Assembly: GCA_037501455.1 (NCBI GenBank)
Contig: CM074863.1
Location: forward strand, 13,760,001-13,824,000
Direction of reading: 5' to 3'
Source of the DNA: Lantana camara
Taxonomy: Eukaryota > Streptophyta > Magnoliopsida > Lamiales > Verbenaceae
DNA length: 64,000 nucleotides
Shown here: piece after piece, positions 10,787-22,945 of the stretch
Position numbering within the stretch: position 1 is the stretch's first letter
Layout: every line of letters begins with the position of its first letter
Translations under genes and position numbers: made by a program
The notes under the pieces: generated by a model
What the model was told of the DNA's origin: nothing
Seen by the model: only the letters and a program-made list of their open reading frames with translations
Databases searched by the model: none

Positions 10787-13564
10787 ATGTCTGGAAATCA
10801 CACAGAAGCATTTGTCCGGAAAACTGATGAGACGGCTAGTCCCAGGGATGAGGAGTTGGAGGCGGCAGTTTCTGCTATGGGAGAGAGAAATCCAGGGGGT
10901 GTAGAGCCTCTTTTTGAGGAGATGGGTTTAACGTTGGAGGTGATGAGGCAAGGGGAAGTTTTTCCGGTGACGGAGAGGACCACTCATCCCCATTGCTATA
11001 CCGTGACCGTGGCGATGCCGGCTCTGGCGCCAGGAGGGATCGAGGAGGCTGGGCCCTCGGAGGCGCCCCCAAAGAAGAGGAAGACCAAAAAATCCAAGAA
11101 AACCCAGAAATCCAAAGGCACAGACGAGGGTGAAGGCTCGGGTATGCAGACGACCGAGCGTACCCCTGACGAGACTCTCAGCACCATCACTCTGGGAGAG
11201 ATAAAGACTGTTATGGCCCTGATATATTGGGACGAGCGGTATACATGGAGAATCCCAGCCAAGCATGAGCGTGCGAATCGCCCGCCCCCAGGCGAGATGG
11301 CGGTTTACAAAGATGCAATTGGGTCAGGGGGCCTAAGATTTCCAATCCCGGTCCCGATGGACAATATTTTAAATAACTTGAACTTATGCCCCTCGCAGAT
11401 TGTACCCAACGGTGTCACACTCATCACCTGCTTTGTGATCCTCATGAAGTGTACCAATTACGAGCCTTCAATACGGAATTTCAACGCTCTATTCCAGGTT
11501 GTCAGCTCGCCACGCTCGTCTCCCGAGATGGGCTTCTTTTACTATATTCAAGCAAAGGCCCATATGAGACTGATCAACTCTCTATCTTCCACGTATGGCC
11601 CCGATTGGAATTAGAAGTTCATTTTTCTCAAAGCCCCAGCGGATGATGATTTCAAGGTATCACGAGAGTGGATCTCGCATGGGAAAGGCTCCCTTGTGAA
11701 GAATCGCCTGGACCCCACTTTTCCTGAGAACTGGGGTAAAGAATTAGCTGGGGCGCTGAGGGACGGGGGCTAGCTGATACAAGCCAAAGACTTGATAGAT
11801 GACACGGAACTCATGTTCCTTTGCGGACTTACCAACGACCCCGATTATCTCAGCAACCCTCCCGCTCGAGACTTGGATAGAGATGGTTAGATTCTAGGGC
11901 ACTAACACTTAGATAGGGATACTGACTTTCATGTGTTTTCATGATTTACATTATTTGAACGAGTGTTTCCAACTCCTGTGCTTTTCCTTGTTTTTGTTTT
12001 CCAGGACCAAGTATTATAATGGCCGGTGGAGGGATTAGAAACGCTGCTAGATTTGCCAATGCTAACAGGCTCCAAGCCAATCAGGGAGATCAGTAAAACC
12101 CACCACCCCGAGGCGCAGGTCACGGCAACGAGTGTGGTGGTCATCAAGCCACAAGTTCGAGTGCCAGTCAAGGTAGAGGGAGGAATCAAGCACCCAACCC
12201 TGAAACGAGGGTGATTCCGAGGGTTCCAACTGCCTCCCAGGCCATTATTCACGTTCCAATTCCGCCGCTAAGACCTCAGACGAGCATCAATATCAGAAAT
12301 ACTCAAGGAGAAAGCGCCTTAGCCTCTAGAAAGAGGAAATGGATGCCAGATTCCTTTTCTATAACTAGCAAGGGCAAACACGTTATGGAGGGCCCCAAGG
12401 GCGATGACGCCACTTCCTCCTCAGAGGAAGAGCATTTGTGGGACTTTGATCGTCGAGGGGATAGGAGCTATAAGGGTTCCGCAGATGGAGGCCCCGTGTT
12501 ATTGAGACACGGATCGCTCTCTAACACCATCAGCGAAGGCTTATTTGAGAGGGTCCAATTCACAGTGGACCATAGGGTCTTGTATTCCTAGTCCGTGGAA
12601 AAGGTGACCAGTGACATGGTATATGCCCTAATTTCTGTAAGTCCCCCTCCTCCTTGTAATTTTATTATCTTTCGAAGATGTTATTCTTCAAGATTTTTAT
12701 TAACACTCCTGCCCTTTCGAGCCCGTGCAGCAAGCGCTTCCGAGGGCACTAGATGTGGAGAAAGCCAAGTTCCTCTCCCTCGAGACAGAGCATAAAAAGT
12801 TGGAGGCAGAGATGGAGAAACTGCAGGATGACTTCAAGAACACCGAGACCGCTCGGAGGAGTTGGTGCACGTAATACAACAACCTCAATGAGAACCATCA
12901 AAAGCTTACGGATGATCGTAATACATGGAGGGCAAGGGCTACTGAGGCGAAGTAGAAATATGCGGATACTATGATCCAGCTTCCTCATCGCATCGAGCAG
13001 TCTGTCAAAGAGGCACTCATCAAGTTTTGCCATTCAAAGGCGTTTAACTTTGCGGCCTCATTGCACTGTCTCGACGAGGCTCAAAAAGCCTACAATTTGG
13101 CGATTGAGCAGGGTATCTTCAAGGGCTTAACGGATCCATCCGCTCGTGGGATGCCGGACATGGGGCTCATGTACAACGAGCGCTGTGTCGAAGAAGATGA
13201 CGATCATGAAGACCCGGAATCAAACATCTCCGAGCCGGAGTATAACTTCCTGGTCACGCTCGTCTAGGATGAATACATGGCGGCTCACCCTTTAGTGGAA
13301 GCCCCTCGTGTAGAATAAAATGAGGGTGTTGATGCTGCCGCTATCTCCTCCGAGGTCCTCCCTACAAATGAGCCTTCAGCGCCCGTTGTTAGTGCTCCTG
13401 CTCCAGCCGCTGAGAATGCCCTTATTCCAGCAAATGAGGTTAATGAGCCCAATGCTTCCTAAGCACCAGGAGATAACGAGCTCGGTCCTCCCCCTCAAGA
13501 GCCTGCAGCTCCAGCACAACAAGAGATCGTGAATTTGGAAGAGGATGTTGCTGCTGCAGCTTAG
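10787..13564 (+). pseudogene. antisense ORF of the Tat gypsy element, spliced and broken
   Basis: Runs opposite to gag-pol. The first exon (10787 to about 11885) has an acidic start, a basic KKRKTKKSKKTQKSKG tract that could be a nuclear signal, and a region (DAIGSGGLRFPIPVPMDNIL ... CPSQIVPNG) like Pfam 'putative gypsy type transposon' (PF04195). Consensus splice sites suggest introns at about 11886-12004 and 12637-12730 (GTAAGT donor, GTGCAG acceptor). The last exon encodes a Glu/Lys-rich coiled coil (EKAKFLSLETEHKKLEAEME) and an acidic, Ala/Pro-rich tail, ending with TAG at 13562-13564. In-frame stops at 11612-11614 and several later sites make it nonfunctional. Such antisense ORFs are known in Tat/Ogre-type elements; their role is unproven. 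Confidence 0.72.
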
Positions 13565-13968
13565 CCTTCACTTGTTTTTTTCTTTCCGCTTCTTATGAAA
13601 AAATGCCTATCTTTCCTTTCTCTTTATTGTTTGTAAGAATTTTAAGGGCTTTAGTGCCCTTGTCTTGTACTATTTTGACCCTTGATCAATGAAGAACTGT
13701 TACCACACAATGAATTTCCCTTTTATTCTTTGCATTTTTGTGATTACGAAATTCGACTTTCCGCTTGTTGTAACAAAATCCTGTGATGTTAAGATTTTGG
13801 GTAACATGCTAAGTAAAAGATGTAAAATTCTACGAAATATTACTAAATCTTGAGTAATCATGAGGGTCTTACCGTAAGATAGCCCTTGTTCAAGACTTGT
13901 GAACATTTGCTTGAAAGTCTTGGAAAATTTTACTAAGTCTTGAGTAATCATGAGGGTCTTATTGGCAG
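13565..13968. repeat. gypsy 3' spacer with a 90-bp tandem repeat
   Basis: Noncoding spacer after the antisense ORF. A 31-bp string (TACTAARTCTTGAGTAATCA plus TGAGGGTCTTA) appears at 13841-13871 and 13931-13961, a 90-bp period. The spacer resumes at 22946 beyond the Athila-like insertion. Confidence 0.7.
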
Positions 13969-13973
13969 GTTAC

Positions 13974-15394
13974 TGTTGTAATGTTTTTAATAAAGCCCAA
14001 GTGCAAGCATCAATAAATCAATGTAGCAAAAGGGGTCGAATCCACGGGGAGGAGTAAATCAATCAATTACCTAATGTTTTCACCAATCTATAGACCAAAA
14101 CGAGAGATAGAGTGAGATAACTACTTAAGGAAAAGAAAGTTAACAAAGATTAACAAACTAGAATCAACTAGAAAGCGAATAAAGTAGCAAATAACCAAGT
14201 TAACTAAGTGGCAATGGGGTAGTAATGAACATGCAGGGTTCGTGTTCAATTAATGCTTAAATGGGACAAGGATCTCACAATCCTAATCACTAATGTATAC
14301 ACAAGCTCCTCTCGAAGTCAAGTGTGTGTACCTAATCAAAGTCTAAAGCCTACTCTCGTGGTCATTAGCTCATTAATTAGATCAAACAAACAAGACTAGT
14401 GTAACAAAATAACTAGCGGCTTGGCCCGGTTACTCTATTGCTCGATTGCTCAAGATTAGGCTAAATGTCTTTATACCTAAAACTTAAGTGTTATGAAATT
14501 TCATCCAATTTACATACAATCTCTCGATTAGCATGCAAATCTAAGTTCATATCTAAGGTGATCAAGCTTAAACATGCAAACAAAGCAATTTCACAAGCAT
14601 AAGATCAAGTAGTCCCACCTAGGCATTTCATCAAACACTTACCCCACTAATTCATCACCCCCCTTTGCCCAAGAAACTAGCCACTCATATTAACACTAGA
14701 AAGCAAGGAAATAAAAGAGATCATACTGAAAATATGCATATTCATTGAATTAAACCAAATATCAAATATCAAGAACAAAACTCTAAAAAACATGAACAAG
14801 TTCCAAAACTAGAGACATTAGTATCAAACTTAAAGCAATTAAATCTAACTAGGACTGAAAATAAAGGAAATGATTGTTCTAGAAAGGAATTAACAACTAC
14901 AATCTAATTAAAGCTCTACGGATCAAAGATAAAGCTAGAAGAGACTCCTAAATTAACCCTAAATTAAACCCTAAACGAGTCTCCCTTGAGAAATGCTGAA
15001 AACTGCCTTAAATAGCCCACAAAGCTCTCCTGGAACGGCCTCGCCCACAAGTGCCAGCGCTTCTGGGAACGGCCGTTCCCAGGAAAGGCTTGGGACGGGA
15101 ACGGCCGTTTCCATCCTCGGTCAAGGGTACTAAGGTTGACTTTCCGGAACCGCCCTTCCCAAAATACAAAGGGCTTGGAAGGGCCGTTCCCATCCTCCAG
15201 CGCGGGAAATTTGAATCTTCACACGAATTGATCATTCTCGGCATCTAAACTCTCGTTTCTTGCCTCGTTTCAGCATTAACCATCTCCGAGCATAATATAC
15301 CTGAAATAAGAGCAATTATAACAATATAAGGCCTAAAATCCATCAAATCATGACATAAAACATGCTCAAATAAAGGTATAAAATAAACCTAACA
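13974..15394 (-). repeat. 3' LTR of the Athila-like element
   Basis: 1421 bp, almost identical to 21525-22940. It contains a GC-rich block (15040-15200) with the 16-bp palindrome GGGAACGGCCGTTCCC at 15065-15080 and a one-base variant at 15097-15112. Differences from the other LTR include a 12-bp indel near 14600 and a 6-bp GTTCGT repeat change near 14240. Confidence 0.92.
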
Positions 15395-16915
15395 AACTCC
15401 CCCACACTAGAACTATTGCCCGTCCTCGAGTAATGCCAAACACTTGAAAAGTCAATCCACTAACGAACAAATTCGCAAAGGTCAATCATCAAATCGTCAC
15501 AACAATCAAGTTTAGCCTATCGAATGCACTAATCACAAGTACAAAATCCAACAAAAATAGTATAATTAACATACCTTTGTGTAGTGTGTGAATTTGAATG
15601 AAATAATGCACAACAATCACTCGGTTTGGTTTATATCTTTTGTTTAAGCACTAATCTACAACTTCGAAATACACTCTTCGTGCCTATCTCCACTAATGGA
15701 ATTGACTCAAGACTCAGGATCGAAAGGTCTTTCGAGCTTGTAATGTAGGCTTAGGGTCACGGTTATGGAAATATGGATTCAAGTGACTGGACACCAAAGC
15801 TCACATCGTTTTACACTACAAGACCAAATTCTTACTTCGCCTAAAACAAAATCCCCCACACTAAGATGTTTACAAATACCTCTCTTTCTTTTTTCACACT
15901 TTGCATATTTTTCTTTGCTTTTCTTTGCTCTTTTCTTTTTCTTTTCTTTCGACTGTTTCTCAAATTTTCTTTCTTTCTTTTCATATTTTTCTCTCTTTTC
16001 GTACAAGAATCATCAAGAATGGTCAAAAGATACAACAATATAAAATCGAACGAGCAAGCATGGTGTGATAACATAAAAGGGTCGATTGTAAACTTTATTG
16101 TGCTTAGGCTTGTAATGTGGCTAGAAAGAAAATTTTGCACAACAAAAAGGCTCAATGGGGTCAGTTGGACTATGCTATTTAGTGAAAAAGGCAAATGAAA
16201 GGCTTTATCCACCGACAACGAATGCCTAAGTCATTTCCTTAATCTTTTGTCAATTCAAAATTTCGCCTCGAAAGACACTAAAGTGCACTCTAATCGTATT
16301 TTAGGCCTATTTAAAAGAAATAAACTTCCTCTAAGGGATCAAAGTGCATTAAAACGTTCAAAGTGCTAAAAAATGAAGGCATGCTAACACACTATCTTTA
16401 TAAAAAATTATACAAGTTTTCGCACATTCAATTAGCCTAACTCGATTAAGCAACAATTCAACGATCATCCTAAGCAAAAATTTTCAAAAATGGAGTCAAT
16501 TCATGTATTCAAAGCAAAACTCAATAATAAGCAAAGTCTAATCACAATATATGAATCATAAATCAAATAATTCCCCCCCACACTAAGAAATTGCAATGTC
16601 CTCATGCAAATAGATATAAAGTTCCAAGAGACTCCCTGTTTATGAAGAAACCGGCAACGGGGCATGCACAACGTGTCCCTAATCCTGTAATCACAACTAC
16701 ACAAGTAAGCATAACAAGCATGTATAGAAGTAATAATAACGAGGAAAAGAATAAATCAATACAAAACCAAAACATGCCAAAGTCAAAGATAAGAATCCAT
16801 TCATGCCGAATTCTACACAAAAGATACCAAGTCAAGTACACAAATTCAACAACAAGAACTAAAGTCTCAAAATGAACTGAAATATCTAAACAACAAAATA
16901 TAAACATGGGGGAAA
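15395..16915 (-). other. Athila 3' region: polypurine tract and noncoding DNA
   Basis: Starts with the PPT complement (AACTCCCCCACAC) next to the LTR. A long pyrimidine-rich tract (about 15880-16000, CTTTT repeats) yields chance frames on both strands. I see no gene. A second CCCCCACAC string occurs at about 16574, close to the ORF1-like frame. Confidence 0.6.
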
Positions 16916-18183
16916 TCAAGGGGGAGGGGGTGGCTGAAAAGTCTTGAGCATCTCATAGATGCCACGTATATCGCCTCGAACGGCGGTGATATCAGTCTGC
17001 ATCGTGGTAAGGCGCTCATCCACGGAAGTGGTATGCTCAGTGTACCGCGTCTCAAGACCAGTCATACGTAGTTCCATATTCTGAAACTGCTCCACAAAGT
17101 AAGCGCGATCGGGGAAATCAACCTGAGACTCTGGGGCGGCAACATGAGGCACATTATCATCAACGGGAGGCTCATGGTCATCAACGTGCTGTGGTGCAAC
17201 AAAAGGTGGCACCTCTACCTCCTCCACGTGCCTACGATCAAGAATGCCCTCATCATAAAGTCTAGTCAATCGATCTCGGTCCGCCATCGGCCAAAATACC
17301 ACATGATGGTTCAAGGGCTCTCTCCAAAGTCTAATAAGATCCATGTTGAAAAGTATACACGCATTCACGGTGATAGCATCATCCAAAGGAACCTCGTGCT
17401 CAGCCGGCTCAAGACCTAACGCTAGTGCAATAGTAGTCACAAATCCACCCATAACAAGACTCGCACCCTCACGCCGAGTAGCATTAAACATCTGGTCCAT
17501 CAACAAATAGGTACCAGCCATCATAATTTGCTCCCGCATACAATAAAGAACATAGAGCTCCCAAGTTGTGACATTACCGGTGCTCTGGGCACGGCCAAAG
17601 ATAGATGCGGTGAGGAGCTTATGGACAATGCGCCACAAAGGATCATTGATGCAAGTGCTCTTAGTGGAACGGGGAGTGTACATAACACCGGTGTCAAGCA
17701 CATCAAAAGATCGCCAAATGTTGTCCAAGTGATGGATACTCTCCCATTCAACGGGCAAATCACGGCCGGAAGCTTCGGGAAGCCACTTTCAAGAAAGTCA
17801 GCATCTTTCGTGTACTCCATTCCATAGAGCATGAAAGTGGCTATCCCCGTATGCTTATTCCAATTCAAATCCTCGGCGAACTCTCTTGTGAGTTGGGGAT
17901 AAGTGTGCACCCGGTTAGTAATGAAACTCCACCACCCAATATTCTCAAACAATTGTTGAACTTGGCAGAAGAGTCGGAGCTCTCTAAGAATAGGCTCATC
18001 CAAATACTTGGTAGAAATGAGCTTTCGGCCGGAAATATTTCTCCTTGGAAGTCGGTCTTCTTCTTCCTCAATTTCCGACGGAGGGTAGGATGAGGAGGAT
18101 GCAGCCGGATTAGCTCTAGTACGTTTACGAACCATTCTTGCAGAGAATTGGGCTGAAAAAGGATTGAAATTTGGTTCGGGCAA
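16916..18183 (-). pseudogene. Athila ORF1-like (plant transposon protein) with frameshift
   Basis: Two overlapping minus-strand frames form one former gene. The first (from 18183) has a basic start (MVRKRTRANPAASSSS) and GWWSFITNRVHTYPQLTREF; the second (17758-16916) has DPLWRIVHKLLTASIFGRAQ, STGNVTTWELYVLYCM and a Pro-ending coiled tail. The junction near 17758 is a frameshift, since the first frame's LNGRVSITWTTF is the shifted reading of the second frame's VEWESIHHLDNIW. The SIFGR...STG..T..EL..LYCM pattern resembles the Athila ORF-1 family (PF03078), found 3' of pol in these elements. Function unknown. Confidence 0.68.
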
Positions 18184-19823
18184 TTAATCGAACACCTTGT
18201 CTGCAAGACTGGAAAGGGCTGTTTGTAGACAAAAAGGTGTGGGAAATGGCCAACAAATGCTCAAAGATCAAAAATTCAGAATTTAAAGCACAAGAGCAAT
18301 ACAAATTTCCAAAGGAAACGAGCAAAAATCGCCACAATTCGGAAATGAAGGAAAGGCTGGAACTATGGAAATTGGCCAAATATGGAACTGAAAAGGGTTT
18401 ACTGAAATGGAAGAAAGATGGCGCCGAAATTGTTGCTGTCGGTTGCCGGCGTCGAACGGAAGCCGCCGGAGTGGAAGATGCAGCGGTGGTTGCTGCGGTG
18501 TTGTTTCTAAAAGGGAAGAAGGGAAAAGAAAGCTTTTGTATTGTTATGTTGAAAAAAAGGGGAAAAAATTCTGCTGTGTTGCAGTTTTAATTCAAAAATG
18601 GGAAGAGGAAAATCGCGTTTCTGATTATAAAAACGGGCTCCGCTTATGGGAACGGCCGTTCCCATATAAGCTAGATACGGGGAAGGGCCGTTCCGGGTCT
18701 CGGTCAGGTATAAAAGGGGCGAACATGGGAACGGCCATTCCCATGTTGTACCTGAGATGGGAACGGCCGTTCCCACCTTCGGCGAGGGAATGAAAGCGTG
18801 TTTCAGCAATTTAGAGTTAATCGGATTTTCTGGAAAAAGGAAATCCACGAGGGTGGATTTCTGTAAGGGAAAAATTCCGCGAGGGTGGATTCAATACAGT
18901 AGCTAAGGGTCTGACTTCGACAGAAATCCGCGATCGCGGATTTTCTTATGCTGAAATTTCCACGAGGGTGGATTCGTTACAGAAGGTTGGCCAAGGAAAA
19001 GGAGGGAGGTAAGTGTAATATTTGAAACCAAAATCCGGAAATCACACAATAAGTCACAAAATGACCCAAAACAAGTCTAAACAAACCGGAAATGAACAAT
19101 TCCTCAACCTCAACATTAAATCTATAAAAAATTGACCTCTACCAAAATATTCCGGTATTTAAACATGCAAGAATTACAAATTCAAGCTCGTATTTTCAAC
19201 ACATACCATAGTATACCTGAATTTATCTAGCCCCAAATACACAAGAATGCACATTTAACTAACAATTCCATCAACATTTAGCATTCAAAACATATGATTT
19301 TACAACATGTGCATAAAAATTCCCCAATTTTCAAATATTTCTCAAAATTTTCACACTCAAAGCACTACTCAAGCAAAAATCACCCCACAAGAGCATACTT
19401 CCCAATAAATTCAAAGATTTTCATTGCAACACAACCATTTCACTCATACATGCTTATCATGAATTTACACTACAAAACACCAAGATTCATCAATTAAGCT
19501 CATATTTCTCAAGAGCAAAAGATCTCGCATGTATCCAAATATCCCCTAACAATATGCATAAACTTCATTGATTCTCAACTATACAAATCACATATGCATT
19601 TAAATCAAGCAACAATCATCAAATATAGAGCTATAAAAGACCTCAAATGGCGAGCCACTTTCTTCAAGCACTTCAATTCAAAAGTATCAAACCTAAATCC
19701 AAAGAGCAAACACGAAAGAGTTAATTCCAATCAAAGACAAGGGAGAGGGAAAAGAAAAGAGAAGGGTTAGAAAATTGTAGTTCTTTATAGTCGCTAGCTC
19801 GACTTTGTAACCATGATTAAGGA
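18184..19823 (-). other. Athila internal noncoding region with two palindrome families
   Basis: Occupies the place where pol should be but encodes none. It holds perfect or near-perfect palindromes: ATGGGAACGGCCGTTCCCAT (18646-18665), variants at 18681-18694 and 18723-18746, GGGAACGGCCGTTCCC (18759-18774), then AAATCCAC...GTGGATTT-type units at 18841-18860, 18871-18893, 18924-18943 (AAATCCGCGATCGCGGATTT) and 18953-18975. The first family also occurs in this element's LTRs. Confidence 0.7.
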
Positions 19824-21460
19824 TCAAAAATTCAAACTTGACGAGTCACATGGAGTGACCTCGTTTTTGATACCCTCGAAACCGGATTTTGATCTCCAAG
19901 TATCCAAAGCCATCACATCTCTTCTCCTTGAATTTTTAAACTTTGGTTTTCTCCCTTTGTCTCCCGGATCTATCTTCTCTTGGATTGACACCATCTTGAC
20001 CGGTTTCTCTTTGACAAACTCCACCTTACAACACTTATCCGGAGGCGGTGGTACACTCATAGAACGAAAAATCTTGAAGTCCACTTTATTATCCCCGATT
20101 TTGAATGAGAGTAGGCCATTTTGAACATCAATATTAGCTCCGGCCGTAGCTAGGAACGGCCTCCCTAAAATTAATGGCAAGTGCTCATCATCTTCAATAT
20201 CCAAAACCACAAAATCCGCGGGGATGAAGAATTTTCCAACCTTCACCAAAACATCTTCTAGGATCCCTATTGGGTACTTTATAGAACGATCCGCCAATTG
20301 GAGCATCATATTCGTCGGTTTAAACTCCTCCAAGCCCAATTTCCTACAAGTAGACAAGGGAATTAGGCTAACACTTGCTCCTAAATCACATAAAGCATTT
20401 TCAAATTGTAAAGATCCAATAGTCAAAGGGATAGAGAAACTCCCTGGATCCTTGAGCTTTGGAGGAAGCTTCCTTTGGATGATAGCACTACACTCCTCGG
20501 TGAGTACAATGGTGGCAAAGTCTTCGAGCTTCCTCTTGTTTGAAACCAAATCCTTCAAGAACTTCAAATATGTTGGCATTTGAGCCAATGCCTCGGCAAA
20601 TGGGATATTTATATGAAGTTGCTTGAATACATTAAGGAACTTTTCGAATTGCTTTTCCAAATTTTTCTTTTACAATCGTTGTGGGAATGGAATTGGAGGA
20701 ACATACGCCTTCGGGGGAATGTATGCCTTTGGTTTCGAAGAGAGCTCATCATCATGATTTTTCCTAACTTCTTTGTCTCTTCGCTCATCTTTTTTCTCGT
20801 ATTTCTTCTCATCACTCATCTTAGGCATAAGGTCATTCTTTTCTCCAACTTCATTTGTCTTCGCTTGCTTCTCTCATTCCTCATCCAATTTCTCCTCTTG
20901 ACTCACCCCACTTGATCCGGCATCAAACCCTTTAGGCAAAGGAGGTTTATCAAAGTACTTACCACTCCTTAACATGATAGCATTACAATGCTCTCTTGGA
21001 TTAGCCTCCGTCTTACTAGGAAGTGTTCCTTGGGGCCTAGGATTTATAGCATTAGCAAGTTACCCAATTTGGATCTCAATGTTCCGGTTTTGTGTGACAA
21101 CTTGGTCCACTTGAGTTTCCAAGCTCTTGAAACGGTTCGAGGAAACATTAAGGAACTTCTCAAATGCGGCTTCCCATCCTTGCTTTTGGGGTTGTGGTGG
21201 AGATGGTGCTTGATATTGAGGTTGATGTTGAGGAGGTGGTGTACGAAATTGAGGAGAAGGTGGTTGGTATTGGTTTTGAGGAGGGAAAGGAGGTGGTGGT
21301 TGTTGGTTTTGGGGATGTCTTGGTTGGAAGGGTGGTTTTGGTGCACCTTGAGCATTTGTATTGTTTGACCATGAAAAATAAGGATGATTTCGCCAACCCG
21401 GATTATATGTGGCAATGGCGCCAAAAACTTGTTGTAATGCCTCCCCGGGCAGTTCCGGAA
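19824..21460 (-). pseudogene. Athila gag carboxy-terminal part and retropepsin
   Basis: Reading leftward from the primer-site side: a gag tail (GWRNHPYFSW, then a Gln/Pro-rich stretch and a charged linker) with in-frame stops, then an open frame 20660-19824 with LEKQF-type repeats and a protease domain: NALCDLGASVSLIPLSTCRK and the flap/ILGRPFLATAGANIDV motif. The catalytic triad reads D-L-G as in many Athila gag-pro proteins. The large amino-terminal gag domain is absent; gag homology begins a few bases after a second copy of the primer site. No RT follows. Confidence 0.8.
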
Positions 21461-21534
21461 AGTCAACCTTAGTACCCTTGGGAAGGGTGATTTAAATGCC
21501 TCCCCGGCAATGGCGCCAAAAACTTGTTGTAATG
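21411..21534 (-). repeat. Athila primer-binding site with a second 29-bp copy
   Basis: The true PBS (TGGCGCCATTGCCGGGGA on the minus strand, 21501-21518) abuts the LTR. A 29-bp segment spanning the last 10 bp of the LTR and the PBS (21506-21534) is repeated exactly at 21411-21439, 95 bp away, and both copies touch a CCTCCCCGG string. The inner copy joins directly to the middle of gag. Confidence 0.75.
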
Positions 21535-22940
21535 TTTTAAATAAAGCCCAAGTGCAAGCATCAATAAATCAATGTAGAAAAAGGGGTCGAATCCACGGGG
21601 AGGAGTAAATCAATCAATTACCTAATGTTTTCACCAATCTATAGACCAAAACGAGAGATAGAGTGAAATAACTACTTAAGGAAAAGAAAGTTAACAAAGA
21701 TTAACAAACTAGAAACAACTATAAAGCGAATAAAGTAGCAAATAACCAAGTTAACTAAGTGGCAATGGGGTAGTAATGAACATGCAGGGTTCGTGTTCGT
21801 GTTCAATTAATGCTTAAATGGGACAAGGATCTCACAATCCTAATCACTAATGTATACACAAGCTCCTCTCGAAGTCAAGTGCGTGTACCTAATCAAAGTC
21901 TAAAGCCTACTCTCGTGGTCATTAGCTCATTAATTAGATCAAACAAACAAGACTAGTGCAACAAAATAACTAGCGGCTTGGCCCGATTACTCTATTGCTC
22001 GATTGCTCAAGATTAGACTAAATGTCTTTATACCTAAAACTTAAGTGTTAAGAAATTTCATCCAATTTACATACAATCTCTCGATTAGCATGCAAATCTA
22101 AGTTCATATCTAAGGTGATCAAGCTTAAACATGCAAACAAAGCAATTTCACAAGTAGTCCCACCTAGGCATTTCATCAAACACTTACCCCACATAATTCA
22201 TCACCCCCCTTTGCCCAAGAAACTAGCCACTCATATTAACACTAGAAAGCAAGGAAATAAAAGAGATCATACTGAAAATATGCATATTCATTGAATTAAA
22301 CCAAATATCAAATATCAAGAACAAAACTCTCAAAAACATGAACAAGTTCCAAAACTAGAGACATTAGTATCAAACTTAAAGCAATTAAATCTAACTAGGA
22401 CTGAAAATAAAGGAAATGATTGTTCTAGAAAGGAATTAACAACTACAATCTAATTAAAGCTCTACGGATCAAAGATAAAGCTAGAAGAGACTCCTAAATT
22501 AACCCTAAATTAAACCCTAAACGAGTCTCCCTTGAGAAATGCTGAAAACTGCCTTAAATAGCCCACAAAGCTCTCCCGGAACGGCCTCGCCCACAAGTGC
22601 CAGCGCTTCTGGGAACGGCCATTCCCAGGAAAGGCTTGGGACGGGAACGGCCGTTCCCATCCTCGGTCAAGGGTACTAAGGTTGACTTTCCGGAACCGCC
22701 CTTCCCAAAATACAAAGGGCTTGGAAGGGCCGTTCCCATCCTCCAGCGCGGGAAATTTGAATCTTCACACGAATTGATCATTCTCGGCATCTAAACTCTC
22801 GTTTCTTGCCTCGTTTCAGCATTAACCATATCCGAGCATAATATACCTGAAATAAGAGCAATTATAACAATATAAGGCCTAAAATCCTTCAAATCATGAC
22901 ATAAAACATGCTCAAATAAAGGTATAAAATAAACCTAACA
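21525..22940 (-). repeat. 5' LTR of the Athila-like element
   Basis: 1416 bp; see the partner LTR at 13974. The GC-rich palindromic block is at about 22585-22745, where the first palindrome has one changed base (GGGAACGGCCATTCCC, 22614-22629). Confidence 0.92.
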
Positions 22941-22945
22941 GTTAC

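Larger units (their letters stand above)
13974..22940 (-). mobile_element. Athila-like LTR element lacking pol, nested in the gypsy spacer
   Basis: LTRs at 13974-15394 and 21525-22940 (TGTTGTAATG...AAACCTAACA on the plus strand) flanked by GTTAC at 13969-13973 and 22941-22945. A primer site TGGCGCCATTGCCGGGGA lies on the minus strand beside the right LTR and a PPT-like GTGTGGGGGAGTT beside the left. Between them are a gag carboxy-terminal part with retropepsin and, further on, an Athila ORF1-type frame. There is no reverse transcriptase, RNase H or integrase, and the gag start is missing, so it must have moved using another element's enzymes or was deleted after insertion. Few LTR differences are visible, fewer per length than in the host gypsy and copia, as nesting order predicts. 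Confidence 0.9.

Noticed and set aside
10798..11266. Several minus-strand frames across the antisense ORF
   Set aside because: They are shadows of the plus-strand antisense ORF, which has the coherent domain order and splice sites.
15779..16218. Lys-rich or Phe-rich frames on both strands
   Set aside because: They come from a pyrimidine tract of CTTTT repeats in the Athila 3' region.
18171..18848. Plus-strand frames of up to 139 residues in the Athila interior
   Set aside because: They run through palindromic noncoding DNA, have no family features and lie opposite to the element's genes.
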